This document shows, one piece after another, positions 35,119-43,614 of a stretch of DNA of 64,000 nucleotides (position 1 is its first letter; each line of letters opens with the position of its first letter). The DNA is taken from the NCBI GenBank assembly GCA_965226755.1, contig CBDDDT010000003.1:1116001-1180000 (forward strand), written 5' to 3'. Both the position numbers and the translations under genes were made by a program. The notes under the pieces were generated by a model. The model was not told the DNA's origin. It saw only the letters and a program-made list of their open reading frames with translations, and made no database searches. The stretch is from Bog-113 sp965226755. Its GTDB lineage: Bacteria > Acidobacteriota > Terriglobia > Bryobacterales > Bryobacteraceae.

Positions 35119-36654
35119 TCAGAGCGGAATGTTGCCGTGCTTTTTGCGTGGGTTGGGATCGACCTTGTTTTCCAGCATGCGGAGTGACGAGATGACGCGG
35201 GAGCGGGTCTCGCGAGGTTCGATCACATCGTCAACGAAGCCGCGTTCCGCGGCGATAAAAGGATTCGCGAAGCGCTGGCGAAACTCTTCCGTCTTCACGG
35301 CCAGGATCGAATCGCCGTCGGCGGCCAATTCACGCCGGTAGACGATTCGGGCCGCGCCCTCCGGGCCCATAACGGCGATTTCCGCCGAGGGCCAGGCAAG
35401 GTTCACGTCGGTACGGATGTGCTTGGATCCCATCACGCAATACGCCCCGCCGTACGCCTTACGGGTAATGACGGTGATCTTGGGGACCGTGGCTTCAGCG
35501 TAGGCAAACAGCAGCTTGGCTCCATGCCGAATGATCCCCCCGAACTCCTGGTCCGTGCCGGGCAGAAAGCCGGGAACATCCTCGAAGGTCAGGATGGGGA
35601 TATTGAAGGCGTCGCAAAAGCGGACAAAGCGCGCGGCCTTGACCGAGGAGTTGATGTCCAGGCAGCCCGCGAGGAAGGCGGGCTGGTTTCCGACGATACC
35701 GATCGACCTTCCGTCCATGCGGGCGAAGCCGACCACGATGTTGCGGGCGAAATGCTCCTGCACTTCGAAGAAGGAGGCGTCATCCACCACCCGCCGGATG
35801 ACGTCTTTGATGTCATAAGGGACGTTTGATTCGGGGGGAACGATCGTGTCGAGTTCGGGGTCGGCCCGGTCGATCGGATCGGCGCATTCGCGGCGCGGCG
35901 CATCTTCGCGGTTGTTCTGGGGCAGAAAGGTGAGAAGCTCGCGGATCATGCGCACACAATCGGCGTCGTCAGGCGCCATGAAATGCCCCACTCCGCTGAC
36001 CGAGTTGTGGGTCACGGCGCCGCCTAAGTCTTCTTTGGTTACGTTTTCGTGGGTGACGGTACGGAGGACGTCCGGACCGGTGACGAACATGTAGCTGGTG
36101 CGCTCCACCATGAAGATAAAGTCGGTGATGGCCGGAGAGTAGACGGCGCCGCCCGCGCAGGGGCCCATGATGGCGGAAATCTGGGGGACAACGCCGCTGG
36201 CTAGCGTGTTGCGGAGGAAAATATCGGCATAGCCGCCCAGAGAGACGACGCCTTCCTGAATGCGGGCGCCCCCGGAATCATTGAGGCCGACGATGGGCGC
36301 GCCGCTGTTGAGCGCCAAGTCCATGATCTTGCAAATCTTCTGCGCGTTCGATTCGGAAAGGGATCCGCCGAAGACGGTGAAGTCCTGGGCGAACACAAAG
36401 GTGAGGCGGCCGTGGATGTAGCCGTAACCGGTGACGAAGCCGTCGCCAGGGATAATCTGCTCCTCCATGCCGAACTCGCGGGAGCGATGCTGAACGAGTT
36501 TACCGGTTTCGGTGAACGTGCCCTCGTCCAGAAGAAGGTCGATACGCTCGCGAGCGGACAGCTTGCCTTCCTGGTGCTGCCGTTCCCGGCGCTGTTCTCC
36601 GCCGCCCTGCTCCGCGGCTGCGTGACGACGGCGCAGTTCCTCGAGCTGGTTCAT
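35119..36654 (-). CDS. Acyl-CoA carboxylase beta (carboxyltransferase) subunit
   Basis: A 511-residue biotin-dependent carboxyltransferase of the PccB/MmdA type, which transfers CO2 between biotin and propionyl- or methylmalonyl-CoA. N-terminal and C-terminal crotonase-like halves are complete: GLNDSGGARIQEG, MGPCAGGAVYSPA and FEDVPGFLPGTDQE, GGAYCVMGSK. No biotin carboxylase or biotin carrier gene is nearby, so partners must be encoded elsewhere. ATG 36654 (MNQLEELRRRH) is the family start; the upstream extension to 36702 is not coding. It may work with the methylmalonyl-CoA mutase at 47.5-49.0 kb. Confidence 0.9.
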   Translation of the reverse strand: MNQLEELRRRHAAAEQGGGEQRRERQHQEGKLSARERIDLLLDEGTFTETGKLVQHRSREFGMEEQIIPGDGFVTGYGYIHGRLTFVFAQDFTVFGGSLSESNAQKICKIMDLALNSGAPIVGLNDSGGARIQEGVVSLGGYADIFLRNTLASGVVPQISAIMGPCAGGAVYSPAITDFIFMVERTSYMFVTGPDVLRTVTHENVTKEDLGGAVTHNSVSGVGHFMAPDDADCVRMIRELLTFLPQNNREDAPRRECADPIDRADPELDTIVPPESNVPYDIKDVIRRVVDDASFFEVQEHFARNIVVGFARMDGRSIGIVGNQPAFLAGCLDINSSVKAARFVRFCDAFNIPILTFEDVPGFLPGTDQEFGGIIRHGAKLLFAYAEATVPKITVITRKAYGGAYCVMGSKHIRTDVNLAWPSAEIAVMGPEGAARIVYRRELAADGDSILAVKTEEFRQRFANPFIAAERGFVDDVIEPRETRSRVISSLRMLENKVDPNPRKKHGNIPL

Positions 36655-36685
36655 GCGATTACTGTAACAACCCGGCGGGCGGTGG

Positions 36686-38089
36686 TCAGGACGCGAAGGC
36701 AAACGGCTGGCTCGTCAACCGCGGCGCCGTAGTCTGCATGCGCCCGGCGAGCAGTTGGGCGAGTTGATGCGCCTGATCGCGAATTTCGGGCATGGCGACG
36801 GTTTCGATCAACGTGCCCAGTCGCAAGGGGCCCATGGCGAAAAGACGCTCGGAAGGGGAGTGATCGCGCCCCCGAAATGCGCCGTCCTCATCGACGAATA
36901 CTCCGGTGCGCAAAGGGTGCGGCAGCAGGGCGCCGGACTCGACCAAGTCGCGGATCAGCGGATTGAGGGTACGCGCGGGGTCCGCTTGCGGGCCAGTGCA
37001 GTTCACGATCCGTCCCACGTCGAGCCGCTCCTCCGTTGGGCCGCCCCGCAGCCGGACGGCAACCGCCAAACCTCCTGAGGTTTCCTGGAGGGAGAGAATG
37101 CGGCCGGCCAGTGCGCGGAGGGTTCCAGCAGCCATCTCCGCACGAATCACGGCCGCGATTTCGGGGGCCATGCGATGCCGGTGAACGTCCCAATGCGGGC
37201 GCAGGTGGCGAAGGAAGCGGCGCTGCTCGGCCAGGGGAAGATCTCGCCAGAGGTCATTGGTGCAGGGCCGGACGCCGTCGATGGCAGGCCGCCAGTTCCC
37301 TTGCATGATTTGGGATTCCGCCGCGGCGGCTCGCATGTTGCGCGCAAGTCCAGCGGCGGAATCGGCGGCACGGCAATTGAGCAGGGCGCAGGCCGAAAGC
37401 CGGTGACCGCGCGGCAGAAGGCCCCGCCTTGAAATCATGTGAATGGGACCGCGGTGTCCGTTATGGCGCAGAGCGAGAACGGCGTCGATGGCGGTCAGAC
37501 CAGTACCGAGGAGCAGCACCGGCTCCGAGGGATCGCGGGATTCGAGCGCGCCCGGCGACCAGACCAGGCCGAAGTAGCGGCCGCTCTCGGAAAGGCCGGC
37601 GGGAAGATTTGGCCATGGCGCGGGCGCGGCGTTTCCGGTGGCGAGGACGAGGGCGTCGGCACGGCGAATCGTGCCGTCCGCCAGGCGAATTTCAACGCCG
37701 GTGGCGTCTTGACGGCACCCGACTGCTTCCGAGCGAAGGTGTTCGAAACTTCCGGGACCGGCGTGCGCGCGGGCCTCATCAAGCACGGAGCCGAGGTAAT
37801 CTCCATAGACCGTGCGGGGAACGAAGGAGTTTTCGTCGTAAGCGCCAAGGCCGCGCGTGTGCAGCCAATTCAGAAAGTGGCGGGGCTCGCCCGGAAACGC
37901 CGACATTTTACAAGCCGGAACGTTCAAGAGGTGGCGCGGGCAGGCGGTCGAGTAGGCCATGCCGCGGCCGAGTTCCGCGCGGGGATCTATCACCACCACA
38001 CGAATCGCGGGAGCGGACCGCAGAAGGTTGGCCGCTACGAGAGCGCCGCTGGCGCCTCCGCCGGCAATGATGACGGATTTACGCGTCAT
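36686..38089 (-). CDS. FAD/NAD(P)-binding oxidoreductase (COG4529 type)
   Basis: A 467-residue flavoprotein. It opens with SVIIAGGGASGALVAANLL (dinucleotide-binding GxGxxG-like) and VVVIDPRAELGRGMAYST, followed by HLLNVPACKMSAFPGEPRHFLNWL, the signature of the YdhS/HydA-like FAD-NAD(P)-binding family. A second nucleotide motif is LLLGTGLTAIDAVLAL. The substrate is unknown. Its start overlaps the stop of the cysteine-dioxygenase-like gene by 11 bases, so the two are a coupled pair. Confidence 0.85.
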   Translation of the reverse strand: MTRKSVIIAGGGASGALVAANLLRSAPAIRVVVIDPRAELGRGMAYSTACPRHLLNVPACKMSAFPGEPRHFLNWLHTRGLGAYDENSFVPRTVYGDYLGSVLDEARAHAGPGSFEHLRSEAVGCRQDATGVEIRLADGTIRRADALVLATGNAAPAPWPNLPAGLSESGRYFGLVWSPGALESRDPSEPVLLLGTGLTAIDAVLALRHNGHRGPIHMISRRGLLPRGHRLSACALLNCRAADSAAGLARNMRAAAAESQIMQGNWRPAIDGVRPCTNDLWRDLPLAEQRRFLRHLRPHWDVHRHRMAPEIAAVIRAEMAAGTLRALAGRILSLQETSGGLAVAVRLRGGPTEERLDVGRIVNCTGPQADPARTLNPLIRDLVESGALLPHPLRTGVFVDEDGAFRGRDHSPSERLFAMGPLRLGTLIETVAMPEIRDQAHQLAQLLAGRMQTTAPRLTSQPFAFAS

Positions 38090-38678
38090 AACGGAGATCG
38101 CGGTGCAGCCGCTGCCACCATCCCCCGCCGACCGGCTCGAAGACGTTGCAGCGATTCATGGGTCCGCCGTAAACGTGAAGCGTGTGGGAAGGCGTCGCGC
38201 CGACATTGGCGAAGATGTGATGTTCGAACGGCGGAATCAGGGTTCCTGAAGAAGCGGGCGGCGCGCTCACGGTTTCGCGGCGCTCGAAGCGGCAAAGACC
38301 CGAGGAGATCTCTTCCATCATTTGGTAGTTCACGACTTCCATATCGCCCGCGACGACCACTTCGACGCACCAAGTGCCGGCGTGATCGTGAAGCGCGGTC
38401 TGATGGCCGACGCCCCACGTCATGGCGATGATCGTGAAACGTTCCCACGCGTCGGAGAAGACGAGCCTGCGGGCGTACCGATCCGCCTGCGGCGGGGGAA
38501 ACTCGAAGGTCGCGAACGCGCCGCGCCGCGCCATTTCGGCCAGACCCTGCTTGAGTATCGACACGATCGTGGTTTGATCGATGGTGGCGACGGCCGAACG
38601 CGCGATGGCGAGCACTTCCTGCTCGGCCGTGATCGAGGGCGCGACGGCGATGATCGGTTCCGTGGCGACTGAACTCAT
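38079..38678 (-). CDS. Cysteine dioxygenase family cupin protein
   Basis: A 199-residue cupin. The iron-binding His pair and context are in TALHDHAGTWCVEVV; the third ligand is in HTLHVYGG, with HHIFAN nearby. This matches the CDO_I-type thiol dioxygenases, which oxidise cysteine or related thiols to sulfinates. AGGAG stands 8 bases before ATG 38678. It is the first gene of a two-gene unit with the FAD oxidoreductase, which may act on the same thiol pathway (inference). The upstream region carries TTGCAA and CACAAT 17 bp apart, a weak promoter candidate. Confidence 0.82.
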   Translation of the reverse strand: MSSVATEPIIAVAPSITAEQEVLAIARSAVATIDQTTIVSILKQGLAEMARRGAFATFEFPPPQADRYARRLVFSDAWERFTIIAMTWGVGHQTALHDHAGTWCVEVVVAGDMEVVNYQMMEEISSGLCRFERRETVSAPPASSGTLIPPFEHHIFANVGATPSHTLHVYGGPMNRCNVFEPVGGGWWQRLHRDLRYDA

Positions 38679-38827
38679 GGATAGGCTCCTGATCGTCTAC
38701 TAACTTACTTAACTATTGTGTCGCGGGCCGGACGGAATTGCAAACGGATTCTGGTTCAGAAGCGCTTATTATTCAATAACTTGCAATACCCGAACTCGAT
38801 AGGGAAGGGGGTCTTTCGCGCCCCGCG

Positions 38828-38856
38828 TTGCCCCGGGAAGGCGACTTCGATAAGAT
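38828..38856 (+). promoter_or_regulatory. Probable promoter of the DUF1501 gene, leaderless type
   Basis: TTGCCC (38828-38833), a 17-bp spacer and TAAGAT (38851-38856). The -10 hexamer ends 9 bases before ATG 38866 and no Shine-Dalgarno is present, so transcription should begin at or next to the start codon. Confidence 0.5.
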
Positions 38857-38865
38857 CTAGTCACT

Positions 38866-40245
38866 ATGTTCCGACTGGATGCGGACCGTTCGGTAGAGTT
38901 CTGTGACGGTCTGCGCCGCCGCGACTTCCTCCACGCGGGGGCTCTTTCCTTCCTGGGCCTGGGACTGGGCGACATGCTCAGTCTAAAAGCGATGGGCGCG
39001 ACCGATCCCGCCAAGGCCGACAAGAACTGCATCATGCTTTTCCTGGTCGGAGGCCCGTCCCAGATCGACACGTGGGACCCTAAGCCCAACGCGCCGACGG
39101 AGATCCGCGGACCTTACAAGACAATCAAAACGAATGTTCCGGGGATTGAGATCTCGGAAAATTTCCCGCGCATGGCGAAGCATGCGGACAAGTACGCCCT
39201 GTTGCGAAGCTGCTATCACACAGCGGCGGCGGTCCACGACACCGGGCATCAAATGATGCAGACCGGGCGGCTGTTCCAGGGTGGGATCGAATATCCCCAT
39301 ATCGGCTGCGTGTTGTCGAAGCTGAAGGGGCCCAAGGGAGATGTGCCGGCGCATGTTTTGCTGCCCCGGCCGATCGGGAACACGGGCGGCAATATGCCGC
39401 ACGGGCAGACGGCTGGTTTCCTGGGCAAGACGTTCGACCCGTTTGTGCTGAATGCGGACCCCTCCGACCCGAATTTCAAGGTTCCGGATCTCTTGCCGCC
39501 GGACTATCTGACGGCGCTCCGCGTGGACCGGCGCAAGAACTGGCGCGAGATGGTGGACCACTCAGTGTCGAAGTTTGAGACGTCGCAGGATGCGCGGCTG
39601 CTGGATTCGACCTTTCATTCGGCTTACACGCTCATGAGTTCGCAGAAGGCGCGCGATGCGTTCGAGTTGTCGAAAGAGCCGGAGAGCGTGCGGCAGAAGT
39701 ATGGGTACAACCGGTTCGGGCAGAGTTGCCTGCTGGCGCGGCGGATGATTCAAGCCGGTGTTCGGTTTGTGACGGTGAATATGTTCGAGACCGTGTTCGA
39801 CGAGATCACGTGGGATATCCACGGATCGAAGCCGTTCAGCCCGATCTCCTGTTACCGCGATCTGGTGGGACCCATGTACGACATGGCTTACAGCGCGCTT
39901 CTGGAAGATCTTTCCCAAATGGGGCTGCTGGACGACACCATGGTAGTTTCGCTCGGGGAATTCGGGCGGACGCCGAAGGTGAACCCGGCCGGCGGACGCG
40001 ACCACTGGCCGCAATGCTGGACAATTCTGATGGCGGGCGGAGGCGTGAAGGGCGGGCAAGTGGTAGGCGCTTCCGACGACATCGGAGGCGCTCCAAAGGA
40101 CCGCCCCACTTCGCCGGGAGAAGTGGCCGCGACGATCTATCACGCGTTGGGCATTCCGCTGGAGCTGGAATTACCAGGCGCGCAAGGCCGACCTATTCCG
40201 CTCGTGGAACGAGGGATCCAGCCCGTACACGAGTTGTTCGCTTAA
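38866..40245 (+). CDS. Tat-exported DUF1501 protein
   Basis: A 459-residue protein of the DUF1501 (sulfatase-like fold) family that is abundant in Acidobacteriota and Planctomycetota. A twin-arginine leader with LRRRDFLHAGALSFLGLGLG is at residues 16-35. Family motifs include FLVGGPSQIDTWDPKP, RSCYHTAAAVHDTGHQMMQTGR and SLGEFGRTPKVNPAGGRDHWP. In these phyla it usually follows a DUF1549/DUF1553 cytochrome-like gene, but here it stands alone. Biochemical function is unproven. Confidence 0.92.
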   Translation: MFRLDADRSVEFCDGLRRRDFLHAGALSFLGLGLGDMLSLKAMGATDPAKADKNCIMLFLVGGPSQIDTWDPKPNAPTEIRGPYKTIKTNVPGIEISENFPRMAKHADKYALLRSCYHTAAAVHDTGHQMMQTGRLFQGGIEYPHIGCVLSKLKGPKGDVPAHVLLPRPIGNTGGNMPHGQTAGFLGKTFDPFVLNADPSDPNFKVPDLLPPDYLTALRVDRRKNWREMVDHSVSKFETSQDARLLDSTFHSAYTLMSSQKARDAFELSKEPESVRQKYGYNRFGQSCLLARRMIQAGVRFVTVNMFETVFDEITWDIHGSKPFSPISCYRDLVGPMYDMAYSALLEDLSQMGLLDDTMVVSLGEFGRTPKVNPAGGRDHWPQCWTILMAGGGVKGGQVVGASDDIGGAPKDRPTSPGEVAATIYHALGIPLELELPGAQGRPIPLVERGIQPVHELFA

Positions 40246-40249
40246 GAGA

Positions 40250-40387
40250 CTAGGCCGCCACGGGCGCGGGGGTCGCGGCCTTCGCCGGGAGCAGCTTCGC
40301 GCGGAGTTCGCGGTTCACTAAGCGGCGCGCGAGTTTCTGCTTGCGTAATCGTCCGTATCTTGCCTTATCGCCGCCACGTGCTGACAT
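40250..40387 (-). CDS. Small Arg/Lys-rich protein downstream of gcvPB
   Basis: A 45-residue ORF starting at ATG 40387: MSARGGDKARYGRLRKQKLA, then RRLVNRELRAKLLPAK and an Ala/Pro-rich tail. It is strongly basic over the first 36 residues and suggests a nucleic-acid or ribosome-binding peptide; I do not recognise a named family. It lies 27 bases after the gcvPB stop on the same strand and ends 4 bases from the convergent DUF1501 stop. On the minus strand TATACT (40401-40396) ends 8 bases before the ATG, so it may have its own leaderless promoter. Confidence 0.55.
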   Translation of the reverse strand: MSARGGDKARYGRLRKQKLARRLVNRELRAKLLPAKAATPAPVAA

Positions 40388-40414
40388 AAGCAACCAGTAT
40401 ACACGCCGGAAACT

Positions 40415-41917
40415 TCAGTCCGCGGCTTTGCTGCCAGTAAGTTCGGGTTGCCACCGGACGATGGGACGACGGGCGGCGAGCGTTTCGTCTACGCGCGTGG
40501 TGCGGGTTAGGTGGGGGGCCGACTTCAGTTTTTCCGGCTCTTCGTCCACTTCCTTGGCGATCGAGATCATGGCGTCGATGAACAGATCGAGTTCGCGCTT
40601 GGATTCGGTCTCGGTGGGCTCCATCATGAGCGCGCCTTTCACGATGGTCGGAAAGCTGACGGTGTAGGGATGGAAGCCGTAGTCGATCAGGCGCTTGGCG
40701 ATATCGCCGGTGCGGACGCCCTTCTTCGCCTGACGCTCGTCGGAGAAGACGACTTCGTGCATGTTTGGGCTGTCATAGGGCAGGTCAAAGTAGGGCGCGA
40801 GCTGGTAACGAATGTAGTTGGCGTTGAGCAGCGCGTCGATGGTGGCGTTGCGCAATCCATTGCCGCCGTGGGCCATAATGTAGGCCAGCGCGCGAACCAG
40901 CACCCCAAAGTTGCCGTAGAAGGAGCGGACACGCCCGATGGATTGAGGGAGTTTGTAATTCCAGATCCACTGATCGCCGCGGCGGGCAAGCCGCGGTTTG
41001 GGCAGAAATGGTTCGAGAGCGGCTTTCACCGCGACCGGACCTCCGCCGGGACCGCCGCCGCCGTGGGGCGTGGAGAACGTCTTGTGAAGATTGATGTGCA
41101 TGACGTCCACGCCGAAATCGCCAGGGCGCGCCAGACCGACGAGCGCGTTCATGTTGGCGCCATCCATGTAGAGCATCGCGCCCTTGGAATGGAGAATGTC
41201 GGCGCATTGAACGATGTTCTCTTCGAACACGCCGAGAGTGCTCGGGTTGGTGACCATCAGCGCGGCGACATCGTCATCGACTAGACGCGCGAGCTGCTCG
41301 ACATCCATCAAGCCCTTCTCGTTCGACTTAATGTTCTGGACGGTGTAGCCGGCCATCATGGCGGTAGCCGGGTTGGTTCCATGGGCGGAATCGGGCACCA
41401 GAATGCGCTTGCGAGGATTGCCGCGCGATTCAAGCAGCGCGCGCACCAGGAGAATTCCGGTAAACTCGCCATGCGCGCCGGCGGCCGGTTGCAGCGTGAC
41501 CGCGTCAAGCCCGGTGATCTCCAGCATGGCCTGTTCGAGCCGCCCGACGACTTCCATCGCGCCCTGAGACAATTCGTCCGGCTGATACGGATGAGGCCAA
41601 GCCATGCCATCCAGGCGAGCCACCAGCTCATTCACGCGAGGGTTGTACTTCATGGTGCAGGAACCCAGCGGATACATGCCCAGATCGATTGCGTAATTCC
41701 AGGTGGAAAGGCGCGTGAAGTGGCGGAGCACTTCCACTTCGCTCACTTCGGGGAAGTTTTCAATTTCGGCTCGAACATTTTTGGCCCCGAGCGCCTCCTC
41801 TGGATCCACGGCGGGGACATCAAGATCGGGAAGCTGATAGCCCACTTTGCCGGGCGAGCTCTCTTCAAAAATGAGCGCTTCGTTCTGGGAGATGTTCTGG
41901 CGAACTTTTCGGATCAC
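40415..41917 (-). CDS. gcvPB: Glycine dehydrogenase (decarboxylating) subunit 2
   Basis: A 500-residue PLP-dependent beta half of the split P protein of the glycine cleavage system, which decarboxylates glycine and passes the aminomethyl group to lipoyl-GcvH. The PLP lysine is in NLHKTFSTPHGGGGPG. Other family motifs are LGSCTMKYNPR, LQPAAGAHGEFTG and DSAHGTNPATA. It is the last enzyme gene of the gcv operon; its start overlaps gcvPA by 4 bases. Confidence 0.95.
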   Translation of the reverse strand: MIRKVRQNISQNEALIFEESSPGKVGYQLPDLDVPAVDPEEALGAKNVRAEIENFPEVSEVEVLRHFTRLSTWNYAIDLGMYPLGSCTMKYNPRVNELVARLDGMAWPHPYQPDELSQGAMEVVGRLEQAMLEITGLDAVTLQPAAGAHGEFTGILLVRALLESRGNPRKRILVPDSAHGTNPATAMMAGYTVQNIKSNEKGLMDVEQLARLVDDDVAALMVTNPSTLGVFEENIVQCADILHSKGAMLYMDGANMNALVGLARPGDFGVDVMHINLHKTFSTPHGGGGPGGGPVAVKAALEPFLPKPRLARRGDQWIWNYKLPQSIGRVRSFYGNFGVLVRALAYIMAHGGNGLRNATIDALLNANYIRYQLAPYFDLPYDSPNMHEVVFSDERQAKKGVRTGDIAKRLIDYGFHPYTVSFPTIVKGALMMEPTETESKRELDLFIDAMISIAKEVDEEPEKLKSAPHLTRTTRVDETLAARRPIVRWQPELTGSKAAD

Positions 41918-43227
41918 TGGACAACCTCCGCGAACTGGTCCATCTGGGCGCGGCTCGACATCTCGGTAGCGCAGACCAGCATGGCGTTTCCGAGTTCGGG
42001 ATAAAGCCGGTTCATGGGCAGGCCGCCAATGATCTTCTTGTCGAGCAGGCGCCGGTTGATCTCGTCGACGGGAGTGCCGTTCCCTTCCATCACGAACTCA
42101 TTGAAAAAAGGCCCGGAGAAGCGCGGCTTCACGCGCGACGCCAAATAGTGCGCCTTGGAAAGGTTCTGGACGGCCAGTTCGCGCAGACCCTGCTTTCCGT
42201 AAAGCTCCATGAACACAGTGGCCATCAGCGCAATGAGCGCCTGGTTGGTGCAGATGTTGGAGGTCGCCTTTTCGCGTCGGATGTGCTGCTCGCGCGTGGA
42301 GAGAGTCAGGCAGTAAGCGCGATTGCCGCGTGTATCGCGTGTTTCGCCCACGAGGCGGCCGGGAAGCTGGCGCATAAACTTTTCGCGAGTGGCGATAATC
42401 CCGGCAAAGGGGCCGCCGTAGCTCGGCGAAATGGCGAACGATTGGAGTTCCCCGGCGATAATGTCGGCCTCATACGCGGGCTCGAGAAGGCCTAGCGATA
42501 TGGCTTCCGTGAATACCAGAATCAGAAGCGCGCCGCGTTTATGGGCGATACGCGCCGCTTCGTTCACCTGGTCCACAATGCCGAAGAAATTTGGGGATTG
42601 CACAATTACGGCCGCGGTTCGGTCGTCAATTTTGGCTTCGAGATCCGCGAGATCGAGTTGCCCGGTCTTGCCGTCGTAGCCGAAATCGGAGACCGGCATG
42701 CCTTGGTGTTTGGCGTACGTGTCAAGCACCTCGCGATATTCGGGATGAAGCGTGCAAGCGGCCAGAATCCCGGTGCGTCCAGTCACGCGGACGGCCATCA
42801 TAGCGGCTTCCGGAACGGAGGTGGATCCGTCATACATGGACGCGTTGGCTACGTCCATCCCCGTGAGTTGGCAAATCATGGTCTGAAACTCAAAAATCGC
42901 GGTGAGCGTGCCTTGCGAGATCTCGGCCTGATAGGGCGTGTACGAAGTGAGAAACTCGCCGCGCGACACCACGACGTCGGCGATCACAGGCCGGTAGTGG
43001 TTATAAACGCCCGCGCCTAAAAATGAGGTGAAGCCAGTGGCGTTGCGGGCGGATTGCGCACGAAAAAAATCGATAATCTCGTACTCGGATTTGCCGGGTT
43101 CGATGGCCAGAGGACGATTCAGGAGCGCTTGCGGAGGGAGTTGCCGGTAAAGGTCTTCCGGCTTGGAAAACCCGCAAGCGACAAGCATTTCCTGTCGCTC
43201 GGAGTCGGATTTCGGCAGATATCGCAA
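41914..43227 (-). CDS. gcvPA: Glycine dehydrogenase (decarboxylating) subunit 1
   Basis: A 437-residue alpha half of the split P protein. It carries SFLGAGVYNHYRPVI, TSYTPYQAEISQGTL, FEFQTMICQLTGMDVANASMYDG and GGPFAGI, all typical of GcvPA. The start is TTG 43227, directly abutting the gcvH stop with no spacer, so translation is likely coupled. Confidence 0.95.
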   Translation of the reverse strand: MRYLPKSDSERQEMLVACGFSKPEDLYRQLPPQALLNRPLAIEPGKSEYEIIDFFRAQSARNATGFTSFLGAGVYNHYRPVIADVVVSRGEFLTSYTPYQAEISQGTLTAIFEFQTMICQLTGMDVANASMYDGSTSVPEAAMMAVRVTGRTGILAACTLHPEYREVLDTYAKHQGMPVSDFGYDGKTGQLDLADLEAKIDDRTAAVIVQSPNFFGIVDQVNEAARIAHKRGALLILVFTEAISLGLLEPAYEADIIAGELQSFAISPSYGGPFAGIIATREKFMRQLPGRLVGETRDTRGNRAYCLTLSTREQHIRREKATSNICTNQALIALMATVFMELYGKQGLRELAVQNLSKAHYLASRVKPRFSGPFFNEFVMEGNGTPVDEINRRLLDKKIIGGLPMNRLYPELGNAMLVCATEMSSRAQMDQFAEVVQ

Positions 43228-43614
43228 CTAGCTTTCGGCTCCTACGTATTGTTGATAGTCGCTTGCGGAAAGAAGATTCTTTATCTGGTCCGGAGCGGAC
43301 AGGCGCATCTTCACCAGCCAGCCAGTGTTGTGCGGGTCGTCATTCAGTTTCTCGGGCGCGGCGGCGAGAGCTTCGTTCACTTCCACAACTTCGCCGGAAA
43401 CGGGTGAATAGATGTCCGAAACCGCCTTGACGGATTCGACCGAGCCGAGCGAATGACCCTGGTCGAGAACCGTGCCGACTTTAGGGAGATCCACATATAC
43501 AATGTCGCCCAGTTCGTGCTGCGCGTGATCGGTGATGCCGATGGTGGCCGCGCCGCCTTCAACCAGCGCCCATTCATGTTCTTTGGTGTAGAGATAATTT
43601 TCCGGATACGTCAT
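43228..43614 (-). CDS. gcvH: Glycine cleavage system H protein
   Basis: A 128-residue lipoyl carrier that shuttles the aminomethyl group between P, T and L proteins. Lipoylation site is Lys63 in GSVESVKAVSDIYSP. The family start YLYTKEHEWALVEGG and the GDIVYVDLPKVG strand are present. Its ATG overlaps the gcvT stop by 4 bases. Confidence 0.97.
   Translation of the reverse strand: MTYPENYLYTKEHEWALVEGGAATIGITDHAQHELGDIVYVDLPKVGTVLDQGHSLGSVESVKAVSDIYSPVSGEVVEVNEALAAAPEKLNDDPHNTGWLVKMRLSAPDQIKNLLSASDYQQYVGAES

Noticed and set aside
37439..38431. Plus-strand frame opposite the FAD oxidoreductase and dioxygenase genes
   Set aside because: The product is low-complexity and Arg/Gly-rich, and both opposite-strand genes carry full family motifs.
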